A stretch of DNA of 64,000 nucleotides. It comes from Paraburkholderia fungorum (GTDB lineage: Bacteria > Pseudomonadota > Gammaproteobacteria > Burkholderiales > Burkholderiaceae). The position numbers and the translations under genes were made by a program. The notes under the pieces are model-generated. The model was not told the DNA's origin. It was given only the letters and a program-made list of their open reading frames with translations, and did no database searches. The stretch covers positions 806,001 to 870,000 of the forward strand of contig NZ_FNKP01000003.1 in the NCBI RefSeq assembly GCF_900099835.1, given 5' to 3'. Of this stretch, positions 29,003-37,576 are shown in pieces (positions within the stretch are counted from its first letter, which is position 1; each line of letters opens with the position of its first letter).

Positions 29003-29386
29003 ATGGCAACCAGAACACCATGGCGAACGCTGTTATCTCTGACTTTCCTCACGTTCACAATGATGGGCAACGTCGCCCGCGCGGATGAAATTCCGATCGT
29101 CACGGGCCAGCAATGGACGACCTCAACGGTTGAAGCCAAGAATGCCTATCTCGTGGGCATTGCCAATCTGATCGATATAGAGAACGCCTACTATGCGAAA
29201 AACGGCCAGGCGACCAACAGGGACATCGCGCCGCGCTTTGCGAAAGGCATGCAGGGGCAAACGCTCGACAGCGTGCGTCAGGGCGTCGATAACTGGTATG
29301 CCACCAATCCCACGATGATCCAGCATCCCGTGATCGAGACCATCTGGTTTGAAATGGTCTTGCCCGGTTTGCAAAAGAGTCAATAA
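29003..29386 (+). CDS. Small exported protein of unknown function
   Basis: A 127-residue protein behind GGAG, with a signal peptide ending near NVARA. The mature part (about 100 residues) contains AYLVGIANLIDIENAYYAKNG and a TIWFEMVLPGL end and looks alpha-helical. I do not recognise the family. The next gene follows after 10 bases with its AAGGAG overlapping this gene's stop codon, so the two are translated together and probably act together at the cell envelope. Confidence 0.7.
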   Translation: MATRTPWRTLLSLTFLTFTMMGNVARADEIPIVTGQQWTTSTVEAKNAYLVGIANLIDIENAYYAKNGQATNRDIAPRFAKGMQGQTLDSVRQGVDNWYATNPTMIQHPVIETIWFEMVLPGLQKSQ

Positions 29387-29396
29387 GGAGCCGATC

Positions 29397-29618
29397 ATGA
29401 AACGACTTGGATGGATCGTGACAATCGGGGCTCTGGTCATTGCAGCCGGATGCACGGACATGACCCCGCGGCAGCAAGGCACGATGAGCGGTGCAGCGCT
29501 CGGGGCGGCGGGCGGCGCGGGCATCGCGGCGATCGCGGGCGGCGACGCGTGGACCGGCGCGCTCATCGGCGGCGCGGCGGGCGGTGTGGCTGGGAATATT
29601 GCAGGTGGGCGTCGATAG
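29397..29618 (+). CDS. Small glycine-zipper lipoprotein
   Basis: A 73-residue protein starting at 29397 behind AAGGAG at a 6-base spacing. A lipobox ends at Cys19 (VIAAGC), so it should be lipidated and carried to the outer membrane. The mature part is almost entirely a glycine-zipper membrane segment (GAALGAAGGAGIAAIAGG, then GALIGGAAGGVAGNIAGG), like the YMGG/OmpA-type small lipoproteins. These are thought to insert into or brace the outer membrane. It forms an operon with the small exported protein before it. Confidence 0.8.
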   Translation: MKRLGWIVTIGALVIAAGCTDMTPRQQGTMSGAALGAAGGAGIAAIAGGDAWTGALIGGAAGGVAGNIAGGRR

Positions 29619-30076
29619 AGTCGCCACGTAGTTGGCCTGGAAGTTATCGTCAATTACACACTGTCAGGTAAGTCTTGCCGGACGCGAAGCAACGCAATGT
29701 TGCTTCGCAGAAATTCATCTGCTTTTTACACGCGGGCGTGGCTGATTGCTGCGCGCCGCGCGCCTGTCTAAAAGAACCGCTCGTCCGGTTCTTCCAGTTC
29801 ATCGCAATTCAATCCATGGCGGAATGTGGCATCCTACGTTAGCGTCGATACGTTGACGGGAGAACCTGAACGGCCACGCAAACCATCCGTCGAAATTGAA
29901 CGAATGTCCAAAAGACTTTAGGATGTCGAAGCGGAGTTCAATCGACACAACGTGCCGTGACCACAACCGATCCAAAGCACTTTCATAGCCTTCGTGGATC
30001 ACATCAGTGGCAGGTCGATTAACGGTATGAACGCAGAGCGCTGACAAAAACCACACCCCTCACTGTGAGAGCAAGA
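29619..30076. other. Intergenic region with a stem-loop
   Basis: The only clear structure is a perfect 10-bp stem at 29684-29708 (GCGAAGCAAC / GTTGCTTCGC, 5-nt loop) without a T-tract, probably the end of the small-lipoprotein transcript. The rest holds the upstream region of the hydrolase gene, with no promoter I can defend. Confidence 0.5.
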
Positions 30077-31642
30077 ATGCTACGCAAGCTGCTGAAGGTG
30101 ACAAAAATAGGCGTACTGGTTCTGGTCCTGCTCGCCATAGGCGCATTGGCATTGCGTGCATGGTATTCGCAGCGCGGACCCGCTTTGTCGGTCTGGCATA
30201 CCTACGTGCCGCGCGAATTGACAGTCGAGGAAATGGACACCGGCGACTGGAATACGTATCTCAAGGCGGAGGCCCGCATCTTCGACGACGTGCGCACCAA
30301 CGTCGTCGAAAAGATAAGTCCCGCCGAGCGTGTTCCGTCGAACCGGTACTACGAAGGTGCGCCGATTTATCCCGAGCACTTCAAGGACGACTGGAATCGC
30401 TCGTACATACTCGAACCGTCGGGCCCGCCGGTTGGCGCAGTTGTGATGCTGCACGGCCTGACGGATTCACCGTTCAGCTTGCGGCACATTGCGCGCCGTT
30501 ATCGCGACCGGGGCTTTGTCGCTATCGGCATTCGTCTGCCGGGGCACGGCACGGTGCCGGCGGGTCTGACGAGCGTCGAATGGCGCGACTGGGCTGCGGC
30601 GACGCGGCTGGCGGTGCGTGAAGCGCGTCGGCGCATCGGTCCCGACAAGCCGCTGGAACTGGTCGGCTTTTCGAATGGCGGCGCGCTGGCTTTGCAATAT
30701 GCACTGGACTCGATCGACAATCCCGCGCTGAGCCGCCCCACTCGTGTCGTGCTCATTTCACCGATGATCGGCGTGACTCGTTACGCACGATTTGCCGGGC
30801 TCGCGGGAATCCCGGCAATCCTGCCAGCCTTCGAAAAAGCCGCGTGGCTCGGTGTCGTTCCAGAGTTCAATCCGTTCAAGTACAACTCGTTCCCGGTGAA
30901 CGGCGCGCGTCAATCGTATCTGCTGACCCGGACCATTCAGGATCAGATCATCCGGTTGCAGCGTGAGAACAGACTGGTCGACTTGCCGCCTGTGCTGACG
31001 TTCCAGTCCGTAACGGATTTCACTGTCAGCACGCCGGCCGTGATGTCGTCTCTATACGATCAGCTTCCGCAGAACGGCAGCGAAGTCGTGTTGTTCGATG
31101 TGAACCGCAGCGTGCGATTCCGCACCTTCCTGCGCGTAGCGTCGTACACCGCGCTATCGCGTCTGCTGCGTATCGGTCCGCAAAACTATCGGACCACGGT
31201 GATCGCCAACGCATCTCAGGAATCGGCTCACACGGTCGAGCGCAGTGTCGATGCGGGAGAAGTGGATGTGCGGGTGAAGCCGTTGGACATCGATTATCCG
31301 CAGGATATTTTCTCGTTGTCGCACGTCGCGATTCCGTTTCCGGTGACGGATGCGCTCTACGGCATTGCGCCGAACGACGAAGAAAACTTCAACGAAAACC
31401 TCGGCACACTCGCACCGCGCGGCGAACGCGGCACGTTGATTCTCACGCTCGACTCCATGTTCCGAATCGCGTCGAATCCGTTCTTCCCATATTTGCTGCA
31501 ACGTATCGACGAAGGGATCGGCAAGATGCCTGGTCCTGTGGTTCAGTCGCCGGTACGTTCTCATGCGACCGCTGCGGGGCAGCCTGCCGACGAGGCCGCC
31601 GACGCTGCCGAGCTGGAAGAAACCGACTCGTATGTGCCGTGA
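30077..31642 (+). CDS. Membrane-anchored alpha/beta hydrolase
   Basis: A 521-residue protein. The N-terminal helix ILVLVLLAIGALALRAW-like segment at residues 8-30 has no signal cleavage site and should tether it to the inner membrane with the enzyme in the periplasm. The alpha/beta hydrolase core starts near residue 115: the oxyanion strand VVMLHGLTDSP, then IRLPGHGTVPAGL, and the nucleophile Ser199 in GFSNGG. This is like monoacylglycerol lipase/esterase types. The C-terminal part from about residue 300 is unusually long for the fold. I start at 30077 and not at the GTG four codons earlier; both are possible. The substrate is unknown. The gene stands alone and ends at a two-way terminator. 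Confidence 0.8.
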   Translation: MLRKLLKVTKIGVLVLVLLAIGALALRAWYSQRGPALSVWHTYVPRELTVEEMDTGDWNTYLKAEARIFDDVRTNVVEKISPAERVPSNRYYEGAPIYPEHFKDDWNRSYILEPSGPPVGAVVMLHGLTDSPFSLRHIARRYRDRGFVAIGIRLPGHGTVPAGLTSVEWRDWAAATRLAVREARRRIGPDKPLELVGFSNGGALALQYALDSIDNPALSRPTRVVLISPMIGVTRYARFAGLAGIPAILPAFEKAAWLGVVPEFNPFKYNSFPVNGARQSYLLTRTIQDQIIRLQRENRLVDLPPVLTFQSVTDFTVSTPAVMSSLYDQLPQNGSEVVLFDVNRSVRFRTFLRVASYTALSRLLRIGPQNYRTTVIANASQESAHTVERSVDAGEVDVRVKPLDIDYPQDIFSLSHVAIPFPVTDALYGIAPNDEENFNENLGTLAPRGERGTLILTLDSMFRIASNPFFPYLLQRIDEGIGKMPGPVVQSPVRSHATAAGQPADEAADAAELEETDSYVP

Positions 31643-31651
31643 ACGATGGAA

Positions 31652-31672
31652 GGCCCGCGATAATCGCGGGCC
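31652..31672. terminator. Bidirectional hairpin between convergent genes
   Basis: A perfect 9-bp stem (GGCCCGCGA / TCGCGGGCC) with a 3-nt loop, extended by GATG/CATC pairing, sits in the 43-base gap between the hydrolase and xylanase genes. There is no strong T-tract on either side. Confidence 0.6.
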
Positions 31673-31685
31673 ATCATCACAAGTG

Positions 31686-32870
31686 TCAGGGCTGATAAGT
31701 CGGATCGACGATCGTCCAGAACGCTGCCTTCGGCCGCAAATTTGCATCGAACAACAGCGGCAGATTGTTGCGCGGCGCGGGCGTCGAAGTCAGCCACGTG
31801 TGCTTGTCCGAGTAACCCCAGAACGTCACTGCCTTGATGCTCGGCTCATGTTCGAACAGATCGAACACGGCCCGATAGCGCAGCGCCTGCGCGCGCATCA
31901 CGTCGTTCGGGACCGGATTGCCGAGGTCGGGCAAACACGCATGCGGATCGCTCCAGCATGCGCCTGAATCGGTATAGAGACTCACGTCGAGTTCGGTCAC
32001 CTGGTTTTCGAGGCCCATCGCGGCCACGTCGTCGAAAGCCTGCTTGAGGTGCGCCACAGGCGGCCAGTTGACGCTGATATGCATCTGATGCCCAACGCCG
32101 TCGATCGGCACGCCCTGCGCGCGCAATTCACGCACTACAGACAGTAGTTTCGCGCGCTTGCTCGCGTCGTCGGTGCTGTATTCGTTGATATAGAGCTTGA
32201 CGTCGGGATCGGCGGCGCGCGCCGCACGGAACGCAATCGCGATGTAGTCCTTCCCCAGCGCGCGATACCACGGGCTGTCTTCACGATAGACCTGATGCGG
32301 ATCGTCGCTGATCACTTCGTTGACCACGTCCCACGCATAGACCTTGCCGCGAAAATGCGTGACCACATCGGTCACATACCGGCGCAGACGTGCGGCGACG
32401 ATGTCGTGATAATGCGGGTCTTTCGGATCGCCCGCGAAGAACCACGCGGGCGCTTCGGTCCAGTCGCCCGCACGGAAATGCCAGGCGAGCGTGTGACCTC
32501 GCACTGCAATGCCATGCGCCTGCGCGAACGCGATTATCTCGTCGGCGGGCGCGAAGTTGTATTGGCCTTCAGCTACGCCGATGGTGCCAGGTTTCATCTT
32601 GTTCTCTGCGGTCAGGCTCGAGAACTGCGCGGCGAGAAGGGCTGCGTCTTTAGGACTTTCTATCGAGTCAGGTTCGATCGCCGCGCCGATTTTGAAATGC
32701 GCAGCCATCACGTTTTTCAGTTGCGGCGTCGCTTCAGCCGGTGCGGCTGCAAGCGGCGGACCGTCGTGAGCGAGCGGCGCGTTAGTGCTCACGCAGCCTG
32801 TGGTCAATGCGACGGCACCGAGCGTGGCCGCGAGGTAGAGCAGGCGTGTCGAGGTCGATCTGAAGCGCAT
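31686..32870 (-). CDS. GH10 endo-1,4-beta-xylanase, predicted lipoprotein
   Basis: A 394-residue secreted enzyme. The signal has a lipobox ending in Cys26 (LTTGC), so it should be anchored to the outer membrane. The catalytic domain follows with the GH10 signatures: FSSLTAENKMKPG, VRGHTLAWH, the acid/base Glu185 in AWDVVNEV and the nucleophile Glu293 in VTELDVS, ending with FWGYSDKHTWL. It cuts the xylan backbone outside the cell into oligosaccharides, which the ABC systems downstream could import. Its promoter region carries a system-3-type LacI operator, while its divergent neighbour is the system-1 regulator. Confidence 0.92.
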   Translation of the reverse strand: MRFRSTSTRLLYLAATLGAVALTTGCVSTNAPLAHDGPPLAAAPAEATPQLKNVMAAHFKIGAAIEPDSIESPKDAALLAAQFSSLTAENKMKPGTIGVAEGQYNFAPADEIIAFAQAHGIAVRGHTLAWHFRAGDWTEAPAWFFAGDPKDPHYHDIVAARLRRYVTDVVTHFRGKVYAWDVVNEVISDDPHQVYREDSPWYRALGKDYIAIAFRAARAADPDVKLYINEYSTDDASKRAKLLSVVRELRAQGVPIDGVGHQMHISVNWPPVAHLKQAFDDVAAMGLENQVTELDVSLYTDSGACWSDPHACLPDLGNPVPNDVMRAQALRYRAVFDLFEHEPSIKAVTFWGYSDKHTWLTSTPAPRNNLPLLFDANLRPKAAFWTIVDPTYQP

Positions 32871-33176
32871 CCGGGGTCTCCGTGTCGTATGTTTTTCTGT
32901 CGATACGTCGCCTAACCTGTCGTAACGTTATCGGTAACATGCGATACTAAGCAGACGCTGCAACAGTCGCTATGCGGGGTTTACCTGACCCGTTCCACGG
33001 TGTCATCGACAGGCGCCGATTCGTGCGCGAGCGGGCTACATCCGAAGGTCGCCGAAGTCGGAAAAAGAGGTGGCTGCGTATTCCGAAAGCCGTTAAACGG
33101 TCCGGCACGCAGCCGATATTGAAACCGCATCAGTTTGATAAGCTTGACCGGATTACACATCGGGTCAGACCAACGC
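32871..33176. other. Divergent promoter region of the xylanase and LacI regulator R1
   Basis: A 306-base region between divergent genes. The recognisable element is the LacI-type operator at 32924-32941. No palindrome of the system-1 type was seen here, so R1 may not repress the xylanase. Confidence 0.5.
32924..32941. promoter_or_regulatory. LacI-family operator upstream of the xylanase (system-3 type)
   Basis: The site reads AACGTTA-TCGG-TAACATG, 54 bases before the xylanase start. It has the same half-sites and 4-base spacing as the operators at 53652, 53812 and 63782, and resembles the TGTTACC/GGTAACA sites of GntR-like LacI proteins. Confidence 0.7.
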
Positions 33177-34235
33177 ATGGGCATTCGACAGCTCGCCAGC
33201 GAGCTTAATCTTTCCGTTTCGACCATTTCGCGCGCGCTGAACGACAGCGACGAAGTCAGTGCCGAAACCCGCGAACGTGTACGCGCCGCAGCGCTTCGGC
33301 ATGGCTATGCGCCTAACAAGGCGGCCGAAAGTCTGCGCAAGGGCAGGCTCGACATCATCGGGCTGATGCTGCCGATGCGCCGCGAAGAAGAGAACTACAC
33401 GCTCGGCGTTTTCATGACGCTCGCCGACGGCCTGCAGTCCATCCTGTCGCAGCACGGCATGGACCTTGTGATGTACGCGAGCGAATCGTGGGACGACGAA
33501 TGTGCCCGGTTGCGCCGCATTGTCGAGCGTCGTCACGTGGATGGGGTGATCCTCGCGGGCACCCGGCATCACGATGAAAGGATCGACTATGTGGCGGCTC
33601 GCAATTTTCCCTTCGTCGCGCTGGGCCGCAGCGAGTCGGGCGGCGAGCACGCATGGGTCGACCTTGATTTCAAATCCGCCGCCGAGGCGGGTGTTGCGCG
33701 GCTGGTGGCGCTCGGACATCGGCGAATCGCGCTGGGCATTCCCGATAACGACGCGATGCAGGCGCACGTTTATCTGCATGCCTGGCAGGAGGCAATGGCG
33801 AAGCACGGGCTCGAAGTGCCCAAGGGCTTCGTACGTCGCAACGAGTTGTCGGAACGCGGCGGCTATCAGATCACGCAGGAGTTGCTGGAACTCGCGCGGG
33901 CGCCGACCGCATTGATGTTCCAGAGCGACTGTATGGCGATCGGTGCATATCGGAAGCTTTACGAACTCGGCAAGACGCCGGGTCGCGATCTGGCTATCTC
34001 CGGTGGCGTGCTGACAGGCGAGCTTGCCGAATTCCTCGCGCCGCGTCTGACTGGTTTCACACTCGACGCTTACGAGTTAGGACGACGCCTCGCGCAATCG
34101 TTGCTCGCGCAGTTTCCCGACTTCGCAGATACCTACGGCGACGCGCGCGAGCCTTCGCTTTGGCCGTTGTCGCTGCGAGAGCGTGATAGCGACGCGTTAC
34201 CGCCGGAGTCGTCAAAAGCCGTCAGGAAAAGGTAA
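33177..34235 (+). CDS. LacI-family transcriptional regulator R1 (system 1)
   Basis: A 352-residue repressor. Starting at the ATG at 33177, the helix-turn-helix is at the very N-terminus (MGIRQLASELNLSVSTISRALND), followed by the hinge HGYAPNKAAESLRKG and a periplasmic-binding-protein-like effector domain (DVDGVILAG-like HVDGVILAGTRH, GHRRIALGIPDN). The open frame extends 14 codons further upstream without a ribosome site. It lies upstream of, and in line with, the system-1 ABC operon, whose promoter holds a perfect 20-bp palindrome that is the probable target. The effector is probably an alpha-xyloside or xylose. Confidence 0.9.
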   Translation: MGIRQLASELNLSVSTISRALNDSDEVSAETRERVRAAALRHGYAPNKAAESLRKGRLDIIGLMLPMRREEENYTLGVFMTLADGLQSILSQHGMDLVMYASESWDDECARLRRIVERRHVDGVILAGTRHHDERIDYVAARNFPFVALGRSESGGEHAWVDLDFKSAAEAGVARLVALGHRRIALGIPDNDAMQAHVYLHAWQEAMAKHGLEVPKGFVRRNELSERGGYQITQELLELARAPTALMFQSDCMAIGAYRKLYELGKTPGRDLAISGGVLTGELAEFLAPRLTGFTLDAYELGRRLAQSLLAQFPDFADTYGDAREPSLWPLSLRERDSDALPPESSKAVRKR

Positions 34236-34356
34236 GTGACGGCTCATGGCTAACCCGTACTTGAACCGCAACCGGCATTGCGTATTTCGGGAAATCCGAT
34301 TGCGATTTTCGCCGCCGACTTGACACTATTCGTTCTACAAGCAAAGATGCGCTGGC

Positions 34357-34376
34357 TTCCGGAAACGTTTCCGGAA
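34357..34376. promoter_or_regulatory. Perfect LacI-type operator of ABC system 1
   Basis: TTCCGGAAACGTTTCCGGAA is a perfect 20-bp palindrome with the central AACGTT/CG step typical of LacI-family sites, located 132 bases before the binding-protein gene. R1 is the nearest candidate regulator. Confidence 0.8.
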
Positions 34377-34508
34377 ACAACGACAGCGGCGACGCCGACG
34401 ACCTGAAACGTCGCGCGTCGTCAGAAAAACCGAGAGAGACGGCTCAACCGCAGTTCGAAAAATGAGCCAGAGACGAGCGTGGTTTGATCGCGCGAAAATG
34501 GAGACACC

Positions 34509-35720
34509 ATGAAGAAGCTACTGGCCGCGTCCGCGGCATTGGGTTTGGCATTCTCGCTTTCCTGCACCGCCTTGCACGCCGCGACGCTGTCCGTCTGGGC
34601 CGTGGACGAGCCGGACAATTACACCGAAAAAATGGCGCAGGAGTTTGCCAAACTGCATCCGGACGTGCATCTGCAAATCCGCAAGGTAGGTTTCGCCGCG
34701 CTCAATGACGAGACCATGCGCGCAGTGATGTCGGGCAGCATGCCGGACGTCGTGCCGATCGATAACCCGAATACCGCGATGTTCGCGTCGAAGAACGCGC
34801 TGCTCGACCTCACACCTTATCTGGCGAAGTCGAAGGTGATCGACGCGAAGCAGATCTTCCCCGGACCGCTGAAGAACGCAAGCTGGAACGGCAAGGTGTA
34901 TGCGATTCCGCGCGGCACCAACACGCTCGCGCTGTACTACAACGAAGACATGTTCAAGGCTGCAGGACTCGACCCGAACCATCCGCCGCAAACGTGGGAC
35001 GAGTTGTACGCGGACGCGAAGAAGCTGACCAACGCGCAGAAAAACGTCTACGGTCTCGCGTTTTCTGCGATCAATAACGAAGAAGGTGTGTTCCAGTTCC
35101 TGCCGTTCATTCAGGCGACGGGCGCCGATTGGGACAAGCTGAACGATCCGGGTGCGGCACGCGCGGCAACGTTCTGGCAGAAGCTGATGGACGCGAAAGT
35201 GGCATCGCCCGATACGCTCACGCACACACAATCGGAAGCGGCGGCGACGTTCATCAACGGCAATGCCGCGATGGACATCGACGGTCCGTGGGAACTGAAC
35301 GCGGTCGAGAAGGGCGCGAAGTTCAAGTGGCGAGTCGCATTGCTGCCGACAGAAAAAGCGGGCGGCGCGCGCGCGTCGGCGCTCGGCGAACAGAATCACG
35401 CCATTCTGCGCGGCGCAAAAGATCCGGACGTCGCGTTCCAGTTCCTCGAATACATGTACTCGCAGCGCGGCCGCAACTGGAACGATTTCGGCATGCTACC
35501 GCCGTCGAAGGACACCAACACGGTGAATCCGAAATGGCCGCAAGCGTACAAGGCGTTCAACGAGCAGATGGAGTACGCCCGTGCGCGCGGTCCTAATCCG
35601 CAGTGGCCGAAAGTCTCGAAGGCGATTTCCGACGCGATGCAATCGGTACTGACGCACCAGGCCGCGCCAGCTCAGGCGATGACCACTGCCGGTCAAACGG
35701 TGCAGGGCGTCGCTCACTAA
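34509..35720 (+). CDS. ABC sugar-binding protein, system 1
   Basis: A 403-residue CUT1-type (family 1) extracellular solute-binding protein. The signal peptide ends near ALHAA; the mature protein has the usual ALYYNEDMFKAAGLDPNHPPQTWDEL and MDIDGPWELNAVEKG stretches. It captures an oligosaccharide in the periplasm for the two permeases that follow. GGAGA precedes the ATG. A 9-bp stem-loop lies between it and the permease gene. The alpha-xylosidase at the operon's end points to alpha-xylosides such as isoprimeverose or xyloglucan fragments, but the ligand is not shown by the sequence. Confidence 0.9.
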   Translation: MKKLLAASAALGLAFSLSCTALHAATLSVWAVDEPDNYTEKMAQEFAKLHPDVHLQIRKVGFAALNDETMRAVMSGSMPDVVPIDNPNTAMFASKNALLDLTPYLAKSKVIDAKQIFPGPLKNASWNGKVYAIPRGTNTLALYYNEDMFKAAGLDPNHPPQTWDELYADAKKLTNAQKNVYGLAFSAINNEEGVFQFLPFIQATGADWDKLNDPGAARAATFWQKLMDAKVASPDTLTHTQSEAAATFINGNAAMDIDGPWELNAVEKGAKFKWRVALLPTEKAGGARASALGEQNHAILRGAKDPDVAFQFLEYMYSQRGRNWNDFGMLPPSKDTNTVNPKWPQAYKAFNEQMEYARARGPNPQWPKVSKAISDAMQSVLTHQAAPAQAMTTAGQTVQGVAH

Positions 35721-35753
35721 GCAACGGGTTTTCACGTCGCTGTGCCGGGATTG

Positions 35754-35777
35754 CCGGGCGCCCTTCGTGGTGCCCGG
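35754..35777 (+). other. Intercistronic stem-loop, system 1
   Basis: CCGGGCGCC pairs with GGTGCCCGG (one G-U) around a 6-nt loop, 33 bases after the binding-protein stop, with no T-tract. It probably protects the 5' part of the mRNA, giving more binding protein than permease. Confidence 0.6.
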
Positions 35778-35809
35778 TTGACCCATGCCGTACCTGTCAG
35801 ATCAAAGCC

Positions 35810-36712
35810 ATGAACACATTAATGCGCCGCTTCCCGCGCGCCAATGCTTTTGAAATATCGCTGGCGGTGTTCGCACTGCTGTATCTGCTGATATTCGCGG
35901 GGTTGCCGCTTATCTACAACATCGTGTTGTCGTTCCAGCAGGTCGACCTGATGGAGCCCGCCACGCTGTTGCGGCCATTTGTCGGACTCGCCAATTATCG
36001 CGATGTGTTCGGGCGGCCCGAAGCGCGCCAGGTACTCGTTAATACAGTGTTGTTCGTCGGTTTGTCGTTGACGTTCCAGATCATCATCGGCTTTCTGCTG
36101 GCGTTGCTGTTTGCGCAGGATTTTCCGTTTGCTAGTGCAATGCGTGGCCTGTTTCTCGCGGGCTGGATCATGCCGGGTTTAGTAGTCGGTGTGATCTGGA
36201 AACTGATTTTCGCGGGCGATTACGGCGTGCTGAATCATGTGCTGATGCAAACGCATCTGCTGAACGAGAAGATCTTCTGGTTATCGGACCCGGCCTGGTC
36301 GCTGTACGCGGTGATTCTTGCGAACGTATGGCTCGGCGTGCCGTTCAACATGCTGCTGTTGTCGGTCGGCCTTGCCGCGATTCCCGCCGATCTGTATGAA
36401 GCGGCCGAACTCGACGGCGCGAACCCATTGCAGCGCTTTGTCGGCATCACCCTGCCGATGATGAAGGCTACGCTCGGCGCAGTCATCGCACTCGGCGCAA
36501 TCATGACGATGCAGCAATTCGATCTGATCGCCGCGTTGACGCAAGGCGGCCCAGCCAACTCGTCGCAAGTGGCGCAGTTCTGGTCGTGGCAGTTGTCGCT
36601 GCAAACGTTCGAGGTGTCGGCGGGCTCTGCGGTCGCTACGTTGATGTTGTTGCTGGTGCTGGTGGTCGCGGTGATTTACGTACGCTCGACCCGCAACGAA
36701 AGGATGGTCTGA
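35810..36712 (+). CDS. ABC sugar permease 1, system 1 (MalF/UgpA-type)
   Basis: A 300-residue inner-membrane protein with six helices, starting at the ATG at 35810 (the open frame extends upstream over the binding-protein gene). The EAA loop YEAAELDGANPLQRF...LP near residue 205 is the contact point for the ATPase. It forms the channel heterodimer with the product of the next gene, which starts one base after its stop. Confidence 0.92.
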   Translation: MNTLMRRFPRANAFEISLAVFALLYLLIFAGLPLIYNIVLSFQQVDLMEPATLLRPFVGLANYRDVFGRPEARQVLVNTVLFVGLSLTFQIIIGFLLALLFAQDFPFASAMRGLFLAGWIMPGLVVGVIWKLIFAGDYGVLNHVLMQTHLLNEKIFWLSDPAWSLYAVILANVWLGVPFNMLLLSVGLAAIPADLYEAAELDGANPLQRFVGITLPMMKATLGAVIALGAIMTMQQFDLIAALTQGGPANSSQVAQFWSWQLSLQTFEVSAGSAVATLMLLLVLVVAVIYVRSTRNERMV

Positions 36713-36713
36713 C

Positions 36714-37526
36714 ATGAAGCGCTACATCCTTTTTGTGATCGCGTTGTGCGTGACGGCGGTCTACATGTTCCCGCTGTACTGGATGTACATCACCGTGTTC
36801 AAGAGCGCCAGCGAGATGTTCCAGTATCCGCCGACGTTCTGGCCGCAGCATCCCGAATCGCATTTGTGGCAGGTGTTCACCGAGCGGGGCATGGGCAACT
36901 TCCTGTGGAATTCGCTCGTGACCGCATGCGGCACGGTGGCCGTGACGGTTTTCGTCGGTACAGGTGCCGCTTATGCGCTGGCCTTCGTGCAGAACCGCTG
37001 GACCAGCTTTGCGATTTTCACGGTACTGGTTTTGCAGGCACTCCCTTCGAGCCTGATGGTGACGCCGATCTTCACCGCGTTCAAGGCGCTCGGGTTGCTG
37101 GAGACGCCGCGCCTTGCGGTAGTGATCGCGCAGATCACGAAGACGTTGCCGTTCTACATCGTGCTGTGCCGTCCGAGCTTCGTGCAGGTGCCGCGTGAGT
37201 TGCGCGATGCCGCGCTGGTCGATGGTGCGTCGCCGATGCGCGCGTTCTTCGGCGTGATCTTGCCGCTCGCCGTGAACGGCATTCTCGTGTCGGCGATTCT
37301 GGTGTTCCTGCAATCGTTCGGCGAGTATGTGTACGCCCGTTCGCTGATTCTCGACGACCAGTATCAGACCGCGACGGTGGGGTTGTCCGCGTTCGTCGGT
37401 GCGACCAGGATCGACTGGATCGGCATCATGACCTACTCGGCCATTTTCGTCACGCCGATCCTGGTCGCGTTCATGTTGTTGCAACGCAGGATCGTCGCCG
37501 GCCTGACCGCTGGCGCGCTCAAGTAA
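36714..37526 (+). CDS. ABC sugar permease 2, system 1 (MalG/UgpE-type)
   Basis: A 270-residue six-helix membrane protein with the typical start LFVIALCVTAVYMFPLYWMY. Its EAA loop is slightly degenerate (RDAALVDGASPMRAF) but keeps the essential glycine and the ILPL end. The ATPase gene follows after about 50 bases. Confidence 0.92.
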   Translation: MKRYILFVIALCVTAVYMFPLYWMYITVFKSASEMFQYPPTFWPQHPESHLWQVFTERGMGNFLWNSLVTACGTVAVTVFVGTGAAYALAFVQNRWTSFAIFTVLVLQALPSSLMVTPIFTAFKALGLLETPRLAVVIAQITKTLPFYIVLCRPSFVQVPRELRDAALVDGASPMRAFFGVILPLAVNGILVSAILVFLQSFGEYVYARSLILDDQYQTATVGLSAFVGATRIDWIGIMTYSAIFVTPILVAFMLLQRRIVAGLTAGALK

Positions 37527-37576
37527 CTCAAGTCACGCCTATGTATTTGCCGGTGAATACCGGCCGGAGAATCGCT

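Noticed and set aside
28621..29088. A 155-codon frame spanning the end of the barrel gene and the start of the next gene
   Set aside because: It overlaps two better-supported genes in another frame and has no start signal.
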